Source: an uncultured Paenibacillaceae bacterium (GTDB lineage Bacteria; Bacillota; Bacilli; Paenibacillales; DA-C8). Taken from it: a stretch of DNA of 54,519 nucleotides. The translations under genes were made by a program, and so were the position numbers. How positions within the stretch are numbered: position 1 is the stretch's first letter; every line of letters begins with the position of its first letter. A model generated the notes under the pieces. The model had not been told where the DNA came from. It saw only the letters and a program-made list of their open reading frames with translations, and searched no databases. The stretch spans positions 1-54,519 of the forward strand of contig CALGAO010000078.1 of assembly GCA_937957685.1 (NCBI GenBank). The letters run 5' to 3'. Shown piece by piece: positions 7,611-16,252 of this stretch.

Positions 7611-9743
7611 TTAGGGGTAAATCTTGCGACCGGTTGCGTCTGGCACACCAGACTTGCGGTAGAAATAGGTATTGATCACGTCACGCCAATGCGCGGCATG
7701 TTCGACCTGCTCCTCCAATCTGCTGAGCACGCTCTGAAACCGTTCCTCGTCCATCTTCCCCTTGAGGCTCTTCCAGGAATGGAGCAACTCAACGGCTTGT
7801 TCGGCACCTTGGAAATGCGTATCGTAGATATGCTGGATGACCGTCTTGCCGGAATGCAGCACATGGCTGTACGGTACGTGATGGAAGAACAGCAGCAATT
7901 CATCCGGGCAGGAATCCAACGATTCATACATCTCCCGGTTCGGTGAATGATATTGCTCTGTAAAGGCGGTTCCTGTCGCCATCGTGCGATCAACGCCGAT
8001 CCCGTTGCGATCTGCATAATGATAAGTGCCCCAACGGGAATATTCGTAGCCGTCCACGTCGGGCCCATAATGCGATCCAGGGGTCACCATCCAACCGACG
8101 CCCAGCGGCGACGTATAACTCTCATAGATCGCCCAGGAGCGCATCAGCATCGAAACGATGGTATCGGTGACCTGTTGATCTTTGCCGAATGTCAGTTGCG
8201 ACCACTCTCTGGCGATGCTCTCGGCAGACAGATCCGGGTCCCAGACAAGCCGACCATATCCATACAGATTGGCTTGCGCAAGCAGGTGACCGGTCCAATT
8301 CTCGTCATCGCCGATATTCGAGACGGCCGCGCAACCGCTATACCGATTGCCGAACAATGAGCCGTTAATGATGCGCTTGATCGTGGATCCCGGTCCTCGC
8401 GCATAGGTGTCGAATTCAACGATTTCCTTCCACTGAGTGACCAGATAGCATAGATGACGTTGTTGCCCGGTATATTCCTGGGTAATCTGAAACTCCATCA
8501 TCTGATTGGTCGACTCAAGCGTGCCGAAGAGCGGTGAGACCGGCTCCCGCACCTGGAAGTCCATCGGCCCGTTCTTAATCTGCAGGATGACGTTGTGTTG
8601 GAACCGTCCATCGAGCGGCTTAAAATGGTCATAGGCGGCACGTGCCCGATCCGTGGAGCGGTCTCTCCAATCCTGCATGCAGTTGTAGACAAAACACCGC
8701 CAGATGACGACACCTCCGTACTCTTCCAAGGCTTCGCCCAGCATATTGGCACCATCCACATGATCGCGCCCGTAAGTAAATGGACCGGGTCGATGTTCGG
8801 AGTCAGCCTTCACCAGGAAGCCGCCAAAGTCAGGGATATGCCGATAAATATCTGCCGCTCGATCCCGCCACCACTGGCGCACGGACGGGTCCAGCGGATC
8901 TGCTGTTGCCAGTCCGCCCAGCTGTATGGGAGCGGCGAAGTTGATGCTAAGATACACTTTGATGCCGTAGCGGCGAAACACTTCCGCGAGCCGCTCGACT
9001 TCAGGCAACAACGCTTCGCCGATCAAGCCTGTCTCTGTCTCATGGACATTGACATTGTTGACACAGATCGCATTGATACCAACGGAGGCGAGCATCCTCG
9101 CATAATCGCTGACCCTCGACATATCTTGGACGATCTTGCCATCACGATAGAAGATCGATCTGCCCGCATAACCGCGTTCGATGCTGCCATCCATGTTATC
9201 CCACTGATCGATCATGCGCAGTTGGCAAGCAGGATTGCTGATCACCTCCAGATCGATCAAGTTCTCCTCCAAAGCTACCAACCTCAGCAAAGCGAATACT
9301 CCGTACAGCAAGCCACGCGCAGATCCGCCCAGCAAGAGGAGACAGCGCGGCTCACCGGGGCGAGCGATCAGCGCGTACCCTTCTTCGGAGATCCGTGCCA
9401 GATCGGGCAGTTCGAATCTTGATATCAGATGATGATCGCTGGCCAGTCCGATCACCAGACCGGAGAGCGGATCGGGGCCGGATGCCAGATACGGACGATG
9501 ATCCAGCATTCTCGCAAGTCCCGAGATCAGTTCATGGATAGCTGTCTCGATCACTTCCATAGAGCTCGACCTGCCGGCTGCTTTCGCAAGCAGATGATCA
9601 GCACCGGTTTCGTCACTGACCTGGCACGCCGCTTGTACTTTCCCGATGAGTGTGATCTCACTCAGCAGCTTGATATGCCTCTCTCGCCAACTGCTGCTCA
9701 CCTTCTCTTGCTGCAGCCACGCTCGATAACTTTTGCCAGACAT
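7611..9743 (-). CDS. aguA: GH67 alpha-glucuronidase
   Basis: It removes (4-O-methyl)glucuronic acid from glucuronoxylo-oligosaccharides. The protein is 710 residues, full length for GH67, and has no signal peptide, so it acts in the cytoplasm on imported aldouronic acids. The catalytic signature is intact: 'GGFLVKADSEHRPGPFTYGR' with the general acid Glu at about 316, 'NGPMDFQVREP' with the activating Asp at about 395, and 'TQEYTGQ' with Glu at about 423. N-terminal (about 1-150) and C-terminal helical domains are both present. The Shine-Dalgarno GGGGG is 7 nt before the ATG. A cre-like site and phased direct repeats lie upstream. The adjacent permease and permease stump suggest it once belonged to an aldouronate uptake operon. 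Confidence 0.95.
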   Translation of the reverse strand: MSGKSYRAWLQQEKVSSSWRERHIKLLSEITLIGKVQAACQVSDETGADHLLAKAAGRSSSMEVIETAIHELISGLARMLDHRPYLASGPDPLSGLVIGLASDHHLISRFELPDLARISEEGYALIARPGEPRCLLLLGGSARGLLYGVFALLRLVALEENLIDLEVISNPACQLRMIDQWDNMDGSIERGYAGRSIFYRDGKIVQDMSRVSDYARMLASVGINAICVNNVNVHETETGLIGEALLPEVERLAEVFRRYGIKVYLSINFAAPIQLGGLATADPLDPSVRQWWRDRAADIYRHIPDFGGFLVKADSEHRPGPFTYGRDHVDGANMLGEALEEYGGVVIWRCFVYNCMQDWRDRSTDRARAAYDHFKPLDGRFQHNVILQIKNGPMDFQVREPVSPLFGTLESTNQMMEFQITQEYTGQQRHLCYLVTQWKEIVEFDTYARGPGSTIKRIINGSLFGNRYSGCAAVSNIGDDENWTGHLLAQANLYGYGRLVWDPDLSAESIAREWSQLTFGKDQQVTDTIVSMLMRSWAIYESYTSPLGVGWMVTPGSHYGPDVDGYEYSRWGTYHYADRNGIGVDRTMATGTAFTEQYHSPNREMYESLDSCPDELLLFFHHVPYSHVLHSGKTVIQHIYDTHFQGAEQAVELLHSWKSLKGKMDEERFQSVLSRLEEQVEHAAHWRDVINTYFYRKSGVPDATGRKIYP

Positions 9744-9778
9744 TTGGTTTCCCCCAAAGTTCGATACTTTTCTGCGAC

Positions 9779-9817
9779 CTTTAATCCGCCTTCATTATAT
9801 CTTTAATCCGTCCTCAT
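9779..9817. repeat. Direct repeat pair (CTTTAATCCG) around the GH67 promoter
   Basis: CTTTAATCCGCCTTCAT (9779-9795) and CTTTAATCCGTCCTCAT (9801-9817) have a 22-bp period. On the minus strand a TATAAT (9794-9799) lies between them, upstream of the GH67 start, so the upstream copy covers the expected -35 region. A regulator-binding role is inferred. Confidence 0.5.
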
Positions 9818-9907
9818 ACTTCGGCGAACTCTCGGAATCATCCTCAGTATGGTTATGTAGATTGGGCTATGACGCCCAATAACCATTCTACAAGTGTTTT
9901 CCAAGGC

Positions 9908-9923
9908 TTGCAAGCGCTCTCTC
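9908..9923 (-). promoter_or_regulatory. cre-like catabolite-responsive element upstream of the GH67 gene
   Basis: TTGCAAGCGCTCTCTC on the plus strand fits the consensus WTGNAANCGNWNNCWW at 15 of 16 positions. CcpA with phosphorylated HPr binds such sites to repress catabolic genes. Confidence 0.55.
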
Positions 9924-10010
9924 GCATCACTTGCGGGGAGTTCTCTCGGGAGTTTCCTTGTCGATTTGGCATATTTTAAGCATGCACCCCACATAAACCT
10001 TCAAAAATAA

Positions 10011-10047
10011 TCTTTAATATTTCCTCATCTTCTTTAATATTTCACTC
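10011..10047. repeat. Second direct repeat pair (TCTTTAATATTTC)
   Basis: TCTTTAATATTTC occurs at 10011-10023 and 10031-10043, period 20. It shares the CTTTAAT-N3-YC core with the pair at 9779-9817. The remaining sequence of 9744-10181 contains the cre-like site and the permease terminator but no gene with a ribosome-binding site. Confidence 0.45.
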
Positions 10048-10100
10048 CGAACAAACAGGACGTGGTGTGTGAGATGCCGGACTATATTACCCTGCAGACG

Positions 10101-10140
10101 AATAAAGACTGGAGCAAGTCATCAGACCCGCCCCAGTCTT
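10101..10140 (-). terminator. Terminator of the sugar ABC permease gene
   Basis: AAGACTGG (10105-10112) and CCAGTCTT (10133-10140) form the stem; on the minus strand it is followed by TATTCG after a TTT. It lies about 40 nt beyond the stop at 10182. Confidence 0.6.
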
Positions 10141-10181
10141 CCACCGTAATCGCGATGATATGAACTTATATGATGTGACCT

Positions 10182-11102
10182 TTATTCCTTGACCCCGCCA
10201 ACGGTCATCCCATGTACGAAATATTTCTGCAGGAACGGATACACCAAGATGATCGGTACGCTGGCAACGATCGTCATCGTCGCCCGAATCGCCTTCGGTG
10301 TAACGGTCTGGCCTCGGTTGGCCGCCTGCGCGAAGAAGTCTACCTGCCTGCTGGATGACTGCGAGTTCGTGTTCTGCAGGATGCGCATCAGCTCATACTG
10401 CAGCGTGCTGAGATGCTTCTTCGATGAGTTGTACAGGAAGACGTCGAACCAAGAGTTCCATTGGTACACCCCTGCGAACAGCGCCACCGTCGCCAACACT
10501 GGCACGGTCAACGGCAGAACGATGCGGATGAAGGTCATAAATTCTCCCGCGCCATCGATCCTGGCTGATTCGATGATGCCCTCGGGCAATCCTTCGATGA
10601 AAGAGCGGATGACGATCAGGTTGAATACGCCGATCAGCCCTGGAATGATATAGATGGCAAACGTGCCGATCAGATGCAGATCCCGCATAAGCAGGAAGGT
10701 CGGAATCAAGCCGCCGCTGAAATACATCGTCAGGATAAAGGTGATCGAGACGAACTTACGAAGTACGAATTCGGGACGGCTGATCGTATAGGCAACCATC
10801 GCAGAGCAGAATACCTGAACCACGGTACCGATCACCGTACGAAGGATCGAGATCATCGTCGCGTTCAGAATCTGCGACTGTTGGAATACATGCGCATAAT
10901 TATCCAACGTAAACACACGCGGCCACAAGTAGATGCCACCGGATACCGAATCAATCGCATCGTTAAACGAGATCGCCAGCGTGTTCACGAATGGATACAG
11001 AGTAACCACTACGAGCAACAGCATGAGGAGGATATTGACAGTATCGAATACCCGGTCATTCAGCGAAGCGTAGCGCCCTCGGCCAATCCTTAGTTGATTC
11101 AT
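10182..11102 (-). CDS. Carbohydrate ABC transporter permease, LplC/YtcP type
   Basis: An inner-membrane permease of 306 residues, with six predicted membrane segments and the EAA loop 'IIESARIDGAGEFMTFIRIVLPLTVPVLATVAL'. The N-terminal 'RVFDTVNILLMLLLVVVTLYPFVNTLAISFND', the 'STLQYELMRIL' segment and the C-terminus 'YPFLQKYFVHGMTVGGVKE' are typical of the LplC subfamily, which imports oligosaccharides such as aldouronates together with an LplB-type partner and a large lipoprotein. GGAGGG precedes the ATG. The partner directly upstream is only a 3' stump and no binding protein or ATPase gene is nearby, so this subunit is probably orphaned. Confidence 0.9.
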   Translation of the reverse strand: MNQLRIGRGRYASLNDRVFDTVNILLMLLLVVVTLYPFVNTLAISFNDAIDSVSGGIYLWPRVFTLDNYAHVFQQSQILNATMISILRTVIGTVVQVFCSAMVAYTISRPEFVLRKFVSITFILTMYFSGGLIPTFLLMRDLHLIGTFAIYIIPGLIGVFNLIVIRSFIEGLPEGIIESARIDGAGEFMTFIRIVLPLTVPVLATVALFAGVYQWNSWFDVFLYNSSKKHLSTLQYELMRILQNTNSQSSSRQVDFFAQAANRGQTVTPKAIRATMTIVASVPIILVYPFLQKYFVHGMTVGGVKE

Positions 11103-11125
11103 GGAAGATCCCTCCTATCTCACGC

Positions 11126-11335
11126 TTAGAACAATCTCGCTTCGCCGAGCCGTTTGGCGATGCCGTTGGCGATAAACAACAAGATGACACTGATCACTGT
11201 CTTGAATATGCCTGCTGCGGTGGCGAACGAGAAGTTCCCCTGTTCAATCCCCCAACGCAAGACGAATAGTTCTAGCGTCTCCGCATAATCCATATTCATC
11301 GGATTTCTCAACAATACTGAGACTTTTTTCCTGTA
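11126..11335 (-). pseudogene. C-terminal remnant of an LplB-type sugar ABC permease
   Basis: Only about the last 65-70 codons of an LplB-family permease remain. The segment 'LLRNPMNMDYAETLELFVLRWGIEQGNFSFATAAGIFKTVISVILLFIANGIAKRLGE' matches the final cytoplasmic loop and last membrane helix of the family, which normally runs about 300 residues. Family-like sequence ends just past 11335, where an in-frame stop (TAA) appears upstream, and there is no ribosome-binding site. It sits 23 nt before the intact partner permease, in the order expected for an lplB-lplC operon. The 5' part of the operon has been lost, and the MATE gene now occupies the other side of the junction. Confidence 0.8.
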
Positions 11336-11421
11336 ATGCGATTATTTCCTTGGCTGTGGAGGATGTCAATGGCAAGATGTGGGCTGTGAGTCAAAATGCT
11401 TGGACAGAATTACGATTTTCA

Positions 11422-11449
11422 TTTACAACGGCGGAGATCGTGCTATAAT
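11422..11449 (+). promoter_or_regulatory. Sigma-A promoter of the MATE gene
   Basis: TTTACA, a 16-nt spacer and TATAAT lie about 43 nt before the TTG start at 11492. Confidence 0.6.
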
Positions 11450-11491
11450 TACTGAATGCTTTGATTTCAGACAGAGATAAGGGAGATTCCT

Positions 11492-12877
11492 TTGGAGCCC
11501 AAACTTCAGGAGAGAAACATCAGGAAACTGACGTTATTCGGATTAACCTGGCCCATCTTCATCGAGCTCTTGCTCCATATGCTGATGGGCAATGTGGATA
11601 CCTTCATGTTGAGCCAATATTCCGACCAGGCGGTCGCAGCCGTCGGGGTGGCCAATCAGCTGTTGAATATGATCAATATCATGTTTAACTTCGTGGCGGC
11701 AGGAACGGCCGTGCTCGTCGCCCAGCATATCGGGGCGGGCCGGTTCGACCAGGCCAACCGTGTGGCAGGCACGTCGATCGTGCTGAACATCGGCATCGGC
11801 GTCGTGCTCAGCGGTGTGATCGTGCTCATCAGCGAGCCGGCGCTGCGCCTGATCGGCATCGAGGAAGACCTGATGCCCGAGGCCAGATCGTATCTGACCA
11901 TCATCGGCAGCTTCATGTTCCTCGAGGCGCTTCTGCTCACGGTCTCGGCCGTGCTGAAGAGCCACGGCTTCACGCGGGACACGATGTACATCACGATCGG
12001 CATGAACATCATCAATGTCATCGGCAACTACATCTGCATCTTCGGCCCGTTCGGCCTGCCGGTGTTCGGCGTCCCGGGTGTCGCCTGCGTCACCGTCATC
12101 ACCCGGACCGTCGCGTTGGTCGTGATGTCCCTCCTGCTGTTCCGCAAGGTGAAGCTGCCGCTTGCCAGGGACATCTTCCGTCCGTTGAAGGAGCACATCG
12201 TCGGACTGCTGAAGATCGGCGTGCCTTCGGCCGGCGAGAATCTGTCCTACAACATCTCGCAGCTCGTCGTGACCAGCTTCATCGCGATGATCGGCACCAC
12301 CGCGCTGGTGACGCGCATCTATTCGATGAACCTGATGTACTACATCATGCTCCTGTCGATCGCGGTCGGCCAGGGCACCCAGATCCTCGTCGCGCGGATG
12401 ATCGGCGCCGGAGAGATCCATCAGGCGTACAAGCGTGGCCTGCACAGCCTGTATATCGGCATGAGCTCGTCGTTCGTGATGGCGATCGTGTTCAACCTGA
12501 CCGGCAAGCCGCTGCTCGGTCTGTTCACCGACGATCCAGCCGTCATCTCGCTCGGCATGACGCTGCTCACGCTGTCGCTGATCCTCGAGCCCGGCCGGGC
12601 GTTCAACATCATCCTCATCTCGGCGCTGCGCGCCGCAGGCGACGTGCAATTCCCCGTCTACATGGCGATCCTGTCGATGTGGGGCATCTGCGTGCCGGTC
12701 AGCTATCTGCTCGGCATCCACTTCGACATGGGACTGGTCGGCGTCTTCATCGCCTTCATCCTGGACGAATGGGTGCGCGGCCTCTGCATGCTGTGGCGCT
12801 GGCGCCGCCGCGGCTGGCAGAACCATGCGACGATCCAGGCGGTGCGTCGGTCGGGTTCATCCTCTGCCGAAGCCTGA
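11492..12877 (+). CDS. MATE family efflux transporter
   Basis: A 461-residue membrane exporter with about 12 hydrophobic segments in two homologous halves, as in NorM/DinF-type MATE proteins, which expel cationic compounds in exchange for Na+ or H+. Family features include 'LFGLTWPIFIELLLHMLMGNVDTFMLSQYSDQAVAAVGVANQLLNM' in the first half and 'LKIGVPSAGENLSYNISQLVVTSFIAMIG' opening the second. The start is a TTG at 11492 preceded by GGGAGA at 5 nt; no ATG fits better. Third codon positions look more G+C-rich than in the flanking genes, judged by eye, which could point to a different history. Substrate unknown. Confidence 0.9.
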   Translation: MEPKLQERNIRKLTLFGLTWPIFIELLLHMLMGNVDTFMLSQYSDQAVAAVGVANQLLNMINIMFNFVAAGTAVLVAQHIGAGRFDQANRVAGTSIVLNIGIGVVLSGVIVLISEPALRLIGIEEDLMPEARSYLTIIGSFMFLEALLLTVSAVLKSHGFTRDTMYITIGMNIINVIGNYICIFGPFGLPVFGVPGVACVTVITRTVALVVMSLLLFRKVKLPLARDIFRPLKEHIVGLLKIGVPSAGENLSYNISQLVVTSFIAMIGTTALVTRIYSMNLMYYIMLLSIAVGQGTQILVARMIGAGEIHQAYKRGLHSLYIGMSSSFVMAIVFNLTGKPLLGLFTDDPAVISLGMTLLTLSLILEPGRAFNIILISALRAAGDVQFPVYMAILSMWGICVPVSYLLGIHFDMGLVGVFIAFILDEWVRGLCMLWRWRRRGWQNHATIQAVRRSGSSSAEA

Positions 12878-12984
12878 TGCGCGTTGACGTCCAGGGATTT
12901 CATGGTCAGATCGAACAGCGATCAGATCAATCAGCGATCACCTGTGGGATCACCTGTGAAAGAAGAAACCAAAAAGTGGAAACG

Positions 12985-13029
12985 AAGAGTGTCCACCTCG
13001 CCTGGCGGCGAGGGGATGCTCTTTTTTTT
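12985..13029 (+). terminator. Terminator of the MATE gene
   Basis: A GC-rich stem (AGAGTGTCC.CCTCGCC / GGCGAGG.GGATgCTCT) is followed by eight T residues. Confidence 0.85.
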
Positions 13030-13320
13030 CTTTCCCAATATCACAGCGCCAGCGCCTGCGCAAGCCTCCTCACGAAAGTTCTTTAGTTTGCAGGGTAATC
13101 TTGTTTAATTTGTATGGGTAGGGTCGGGACTTCCGCATGGCGTACAGAGATGACCTGTGTTGGATACGAGGGTACAGATGAGCCTGGAGTGTGAGATAGA
13201 CTCTTAAGTGAGGGTAAGAATGCCATGCCATGAGCGGGATGTTCCAAAATGGGCTGCCGAGCAGGTCAGGTTTCACTGACTCACGATGGCAGCCCATATC
13301 TTGTCCAGCCTCTATTCGGT
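13030..13320. other. Intergenic stretch between convergent MATE and opp units
   Basis: Apart from the terminators at either side I see no gene, promoter or known RNA here. Confidence 0.6.
13244..13296 (-). terminator. Terminator of the opp operon
   Basis: TGGGCTGCC (13250-13258) and GGCAGCCCA (13288-13296) pair; on the minus strand the stem is followed by TTTTGG. Confidence 0.65.
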
Positions 13321-14331
13321 TTACTTGGCGGCGTCCCCTGCACCGATCGTCTGATCGATGAGCGGGAAGTGGCAGGCCACCTGACGGCCCGGCATCACCT
13401 CGAGCAGCTCTGGTTGCTCGTGCTTGCACCGCTCCTGCGCGAACGGACAGCGCGGGTGGAAGCGGCAGCCGCTCGGCGGATTGGCCGGCGACGGCACGTC
13501 ACCCGTCAGCACGATCCGCTCCCGCTTCAGATGCGGATTCGGAACCGGGTTGGCCGACAGCAACGCAGCCGAATACGGATGCAGCGGATGATTGAAGATA
13601 TCGTCCGAAGGCGCGATCTCCACCATCTTGCCCAGATACATCACGCCCACGCGATCGGAGATGTGGCGTACGACATGAAGACCATGGGCGATGAACAGGA
13701 ACGTCAGGTTGAGCTCCTTCTGCAGCTTCATGATCAGGTTCAGCACCTGGGATTGCACGGATACGTCCAGCGCCGATACCGCTTCGTCGGCCAGGATGAA
13801 CTTCGGGTTCAGGGCCAGCGCGCGGGCGATGCCCACCCGCTGCCGCTGTCCGCCCGAGAACTCGTGCGGATAGCGGTTCCTGCGCGTCGGGTCCAGACCG
13901 ACCATCTCCATCAGCTCGACGACTCTCTTGTCGATCTCGGCCTTCGACATGTTGGTGTGCACCTTGAGCGGTTCACCGATGATGTCCTTCACCAGGAAGC
14001 GCGGATTCAGCGAGCCGAACGGATCCTGGAAGATGATCTGCATCTCCTGGCGCAGCTTGCGCAGTTCCCGGGACTTCATCTCGACGATGTTGCGGTCATC
14101 GAAGATGATCTCCCCGTCGGTCGCCTTCTGCAGCTGCAGAATGACGCGGCCGAGCGTCGACTTGCCGCAGCCGGACTCCCCGACCAGACCGAAGGTTTCG
14201 CCCCTGTAGATATCGAAGGAAACATCATCGACCGCCTTCACGTTGCCTACGGTCCGGCTGAGCAGCCCCTTCTTGATCGGGAAATATTTCTTGATATTCT
14301 TGACCTGTATCAATTTATCATCCGAGTTCAT
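13321..14331 (-). CDS. oppF: Oligopeptide/dipeptide ABC transporter ATP-binding protein (OppF/DppF type)
   Basis: The second ATPase of the importer, 336 residues. Walker A 'GESGCGKST', Q-loop 'IIFQDPFGSLNPR', signature 'FSGGQRQRVGIARAL', Walker B 'FILADEAVSALD' and the oligopeptide-type C-terminal Cys cluster 'PSGCRFHPRCPFAQERCKHEQP' (an Fe-S or metal-binding motif in this subfamily) are all present. The H-loop reads FIAHGLHVV: the His is kept but the following Asp, usual in OppF, is Gly. The ATG at 14331 overlaps the oppD stop by four nucleotides (ATGA); a longer in-frame extension upstream lies inside oppD. It is the last gene of the operon. Confidence 0.92.
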   Translation of the reverse strand: MNSDDKLIQVKNIKKYFPIKKGLLSRTVGNVKAVDDVSFDIYRGETFGLVGESGCGKSTLGRVILQLQKATDGEIIFDDRNIVEMKSRELRKLRQEMQIIFQDPFGSLNPRFLVKDIIGEPLKVHTNMSKAEIDKRVVELMEMVGLDPTRRNRYPHEFSGGQRQRVGIARALALNPKFILADEAVSALDVSVQSQVLNLIMKLQKELNLTFLFIAHGLHVVRHISDRVGVMYLGKMVEIAPSDDIFNHPLHPYSAALLSANPVPNPHLKRERIVLTGDVPSPANPPSGCRFHPRCPFAQERCKHEQPELLEVMPGRQVACHFPLIDQTIGAGDAAK

Positions 14332-15323
14332 GATTTCTTCACCCCGGCTTCCTCTTGGTATAACCAGCATGCCGTGCGGTGCGTGTCGCTCAGCTGGATC
14401 GAGCCAGGCTCCATCGCCCTGCACTTGTCGGTGGCATGCGGGCAGCGCGGATGGAATCTGCAGCCGCTCGGCAATTCGCCAAGCCGCGGTATCGTTCCCT
14501 TGATCGTATACAGCTCCGATCCGCGCGTGGTCTCATAACCCGGGATCGATTCCAACAACCCCTGCGTATACGGATGGCTCGGATGATCGAATATATCAAA
14601 GACCGTGCCTTCTTCCACGATCGTGCCGGCATACATGACGGCGATCCGGTCAGCGACCTCGCTGGCCACGCCCATATCGTGGGTGATCAGCAGGATCGAC
14701 ATGCCGAACTCCTGCTGCAGGCTCTTGAGCAGATCAAGGATCTGCGCCTGCACCGTCACATCGAGCGCGGTGGTCGGCTCGTCGGCGATGAGAAGATCCG
14801 GCTTGCAGGCGAGGGCGATCGCGATGACGACGCGCTGGCACATGCCGCCGGACAGCTCATGCGGATACTGCTTCACCCGAATCTCGGGAGCCGGGATGCC
14901 GACGTGACCGAGCAGCTTGATCGCCTCTTCCATCGCCTGCTTGCGATCCATGCCCTGGTGGATCATCAGGGTCTCGGCGATCTGATCGCCGACGGTGAAC
15001 ACCGGATTGAGCGCGCTCATCGGGTCCTGGAAGATCATCGCGATCTTGTTCCCGCGGATCTTGCCCATTTCCTCCTGACTCTTGGTCGTCAGATCCTCAC
15101 CCTTGAAGAGGATCTCGCCATCCACGATGAGACCGCCCGCGTAATCCAGTAGGCGCATGATGGCAAGGGAGGTCACGCTCTTGCCGCTTCCCGATTCGCC
15201 AACGACGCACAGCGTCTCGCCGCGCATGATCTCCAGAGAGATGTTATCCGCCGCTTTAAGCAAACCCTTGTCCGAGATGAACCCTGCGGTCAGGCCGCGG
15301 ATTTCGAGAACTTTTTCCGCCAT
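14328..15323 (-). CDS. oppD: Oligopeptide/dipeptide ABC transporter ATP-binding protein (OppD/DppD type)
   Basis: The first ATPase, 331 residues. It has Walker A 'GESGSGKSV', 'MIFQDPMSALNPVFTVG', signature 'LSGGMCQRVVIAIAL', Walker B 'LLIADEPTTALD', H-loop 'LLITHDMGVAS', and the C-terminal 'LPSGCRFHPRCPHATDKC' Cys motif. The start is supported by AAGGAGG 7 nt before the ATG. It begins inside the last 34 nt of oppC, so translation of the two is likely coupled. It works with OppF on the cytoplasmic side of the OppB-OppC channel. Confidence 0.93.
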   Translation of the reverse strand: MAEKVLEIRGLTAGFISDKGLLKAADNISLEIMRGETLCVVGESGSGKSVTSLAIMRLLDYAGGLIVDGEILFKGEDLTTKSQEEMGKIRGNKIAMIFQDPMSALNPVFTVGDQIAETLMIHQGMDRKQAMEEAIKLLGHVGIPAPEIRVKQYPHELSGGMCQRVVIAIALACKPDLLIADEPTTALDVTVQAQILDLLKSLQQEFGMSILLITHDMGVASEVADRIAVMYAGTIVEEGTVFDIFDHPSHPYTQGLLESIPGYETTRGSELYTIKGTIPRLGELPSGCRFHPRCPHATDKCRAMEPGSIQLSDTHRTACWLYQEEAGVKKS

Positions 15324-16252
15324 TCGTTAAGCCTCCTTACCGGGTGTTTCTTGCCCCGCGGGTTAAGCGCCTGTTGCAGTCCATCGCCGATGAAGTTCAC
15401 CGCCAGCACGACGAGCAGGATGCATACGCCCGGATAAACGGTTAACCACTTATTCGTCAGCATAAACTCCTGGGCGTTGGACAACATGAGGCCCCACGAT
15501 GTCTGCGGTGCCTGAATGCCGAGTCCGAGATAGGAAAGCGCGGATTCGCTCAGGATCGCTCCGCCCACCATCAGCGTGGCATTGACAATGATCGGGTGGA
15601 TCGAATTGGGCAACAGATGTTTGAAGATAATGTTTCGGTTCGGCACACCGATCGCCCTGGCCGCTTCCACATACTGCATCTCGCGCAGCTGCAGGAAGTT
15701 GCCGCGGACGAGACGGGCGACACCCATCCACGAGGTGAATGACAGGATCAGGATCATATAGATAAATTCATCGCCGAAGATGGCAAGAACCAGGATATTC
15801 AAAAAGAGTGTAGGCAGTGAATACATCACATCAACGAATCGCATCAGGACGGTGTCGATCCAACCGCCGAAGTAGCCGGAGATCGCACCGACGACGGAGC
15901 CGATGATGACGGAAGCAAGTGCGACCGAGAAGCCGATCGTAAGAGAGATTCGTCCGCTGTACAGGAGCCTGGTCAGAATATCTCTTCCCAGCTCATCCGT
16001 TCCCAGCAGATGACCATCCGAGAAAGGCGGGAGATTTGAATTCTTCAGATCAATCTTCGCCGGATCGTATGGCGTCAGAAAAGGTGCGCAGAAGGATACA
16101 ATGACAAAAAACAGCAATACAAAAACACTCACCATCGCGTACGGATTGCGAACAAACTTGCCGGCAGCAATCTTCCATGGCCCGGGAGGCTTGCGCAAGT
16201 CAGCTTGACTGTCAGCAGCGGTTATCTCTTGTTGATCCAGATTCTCACTCAC
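15290..16252 (-). CDS. oppC: Oligopeptide/dipeptide ABC transporter permease (OppC/DppC type)
   Basis: A permease of 320 residues. A soluble N-terminus precedes 'AAGKFVRNPYAMVSVFVLLFFVIVSFCAPFLTPYDP', the usual OppC_N region. Then follow 'GHLLGTDELGRDILTRLLYSGRISLTIGF', a typical DppC signature, and the EAA loop 'YVEAARAIGVPNRNIIFKHLLPNSIHPIIV'. About six membrane segments are visible. The start is GTG, overlapping the oppB stop by four nucleotides (GTGA). The C-terminal Lys/Arg-rich tail extends into the oppD start. Confidence 0.93.
   Translation of the reverse strand: MSENLDQQEITAADSQADLRKPPGPWKIAAGKFVRNPYAMVSVFVLLFFVIVSFCAPFLTPYDPAKIDLKNSNLPPFSDGHLLGTDELGRDILTRLLYSGRISLTIGFSVALASVIIGSVVGAISGYFGGWIDTVLMRFVDVMYSLPTLFLNILVLAIFGDEFIYMILILSFTSWMGVARLVRGNFLQLREMQYVEAARAIGVPNRNIIFKHLLPNSIHPIIVNATLMVGGAILSESALSYLGLGIQAPQTSWGLMLSNAQEFMLTNKWLTVYPGVCILLVVLAVNFIGDGLQQALNPRGKKHPVRRLNEWRKKFSKSAA

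Noticed and set aside
9803..9994. A 63-codon minus-strand frame upstream of the GH67 gene
   Set aside because: It has no Shine-Dalgarno and spans the cre-like site and one direct repeat, so it is more likely regulatory DNA.
11543..12826. A 427-codon minus-strand frame inside the MATE gene
   Set aside because: Its His/Asp/Gln-rich composition is the antisense shadow of membrane-protein codons, and the sense strand encodes a clear transporter.
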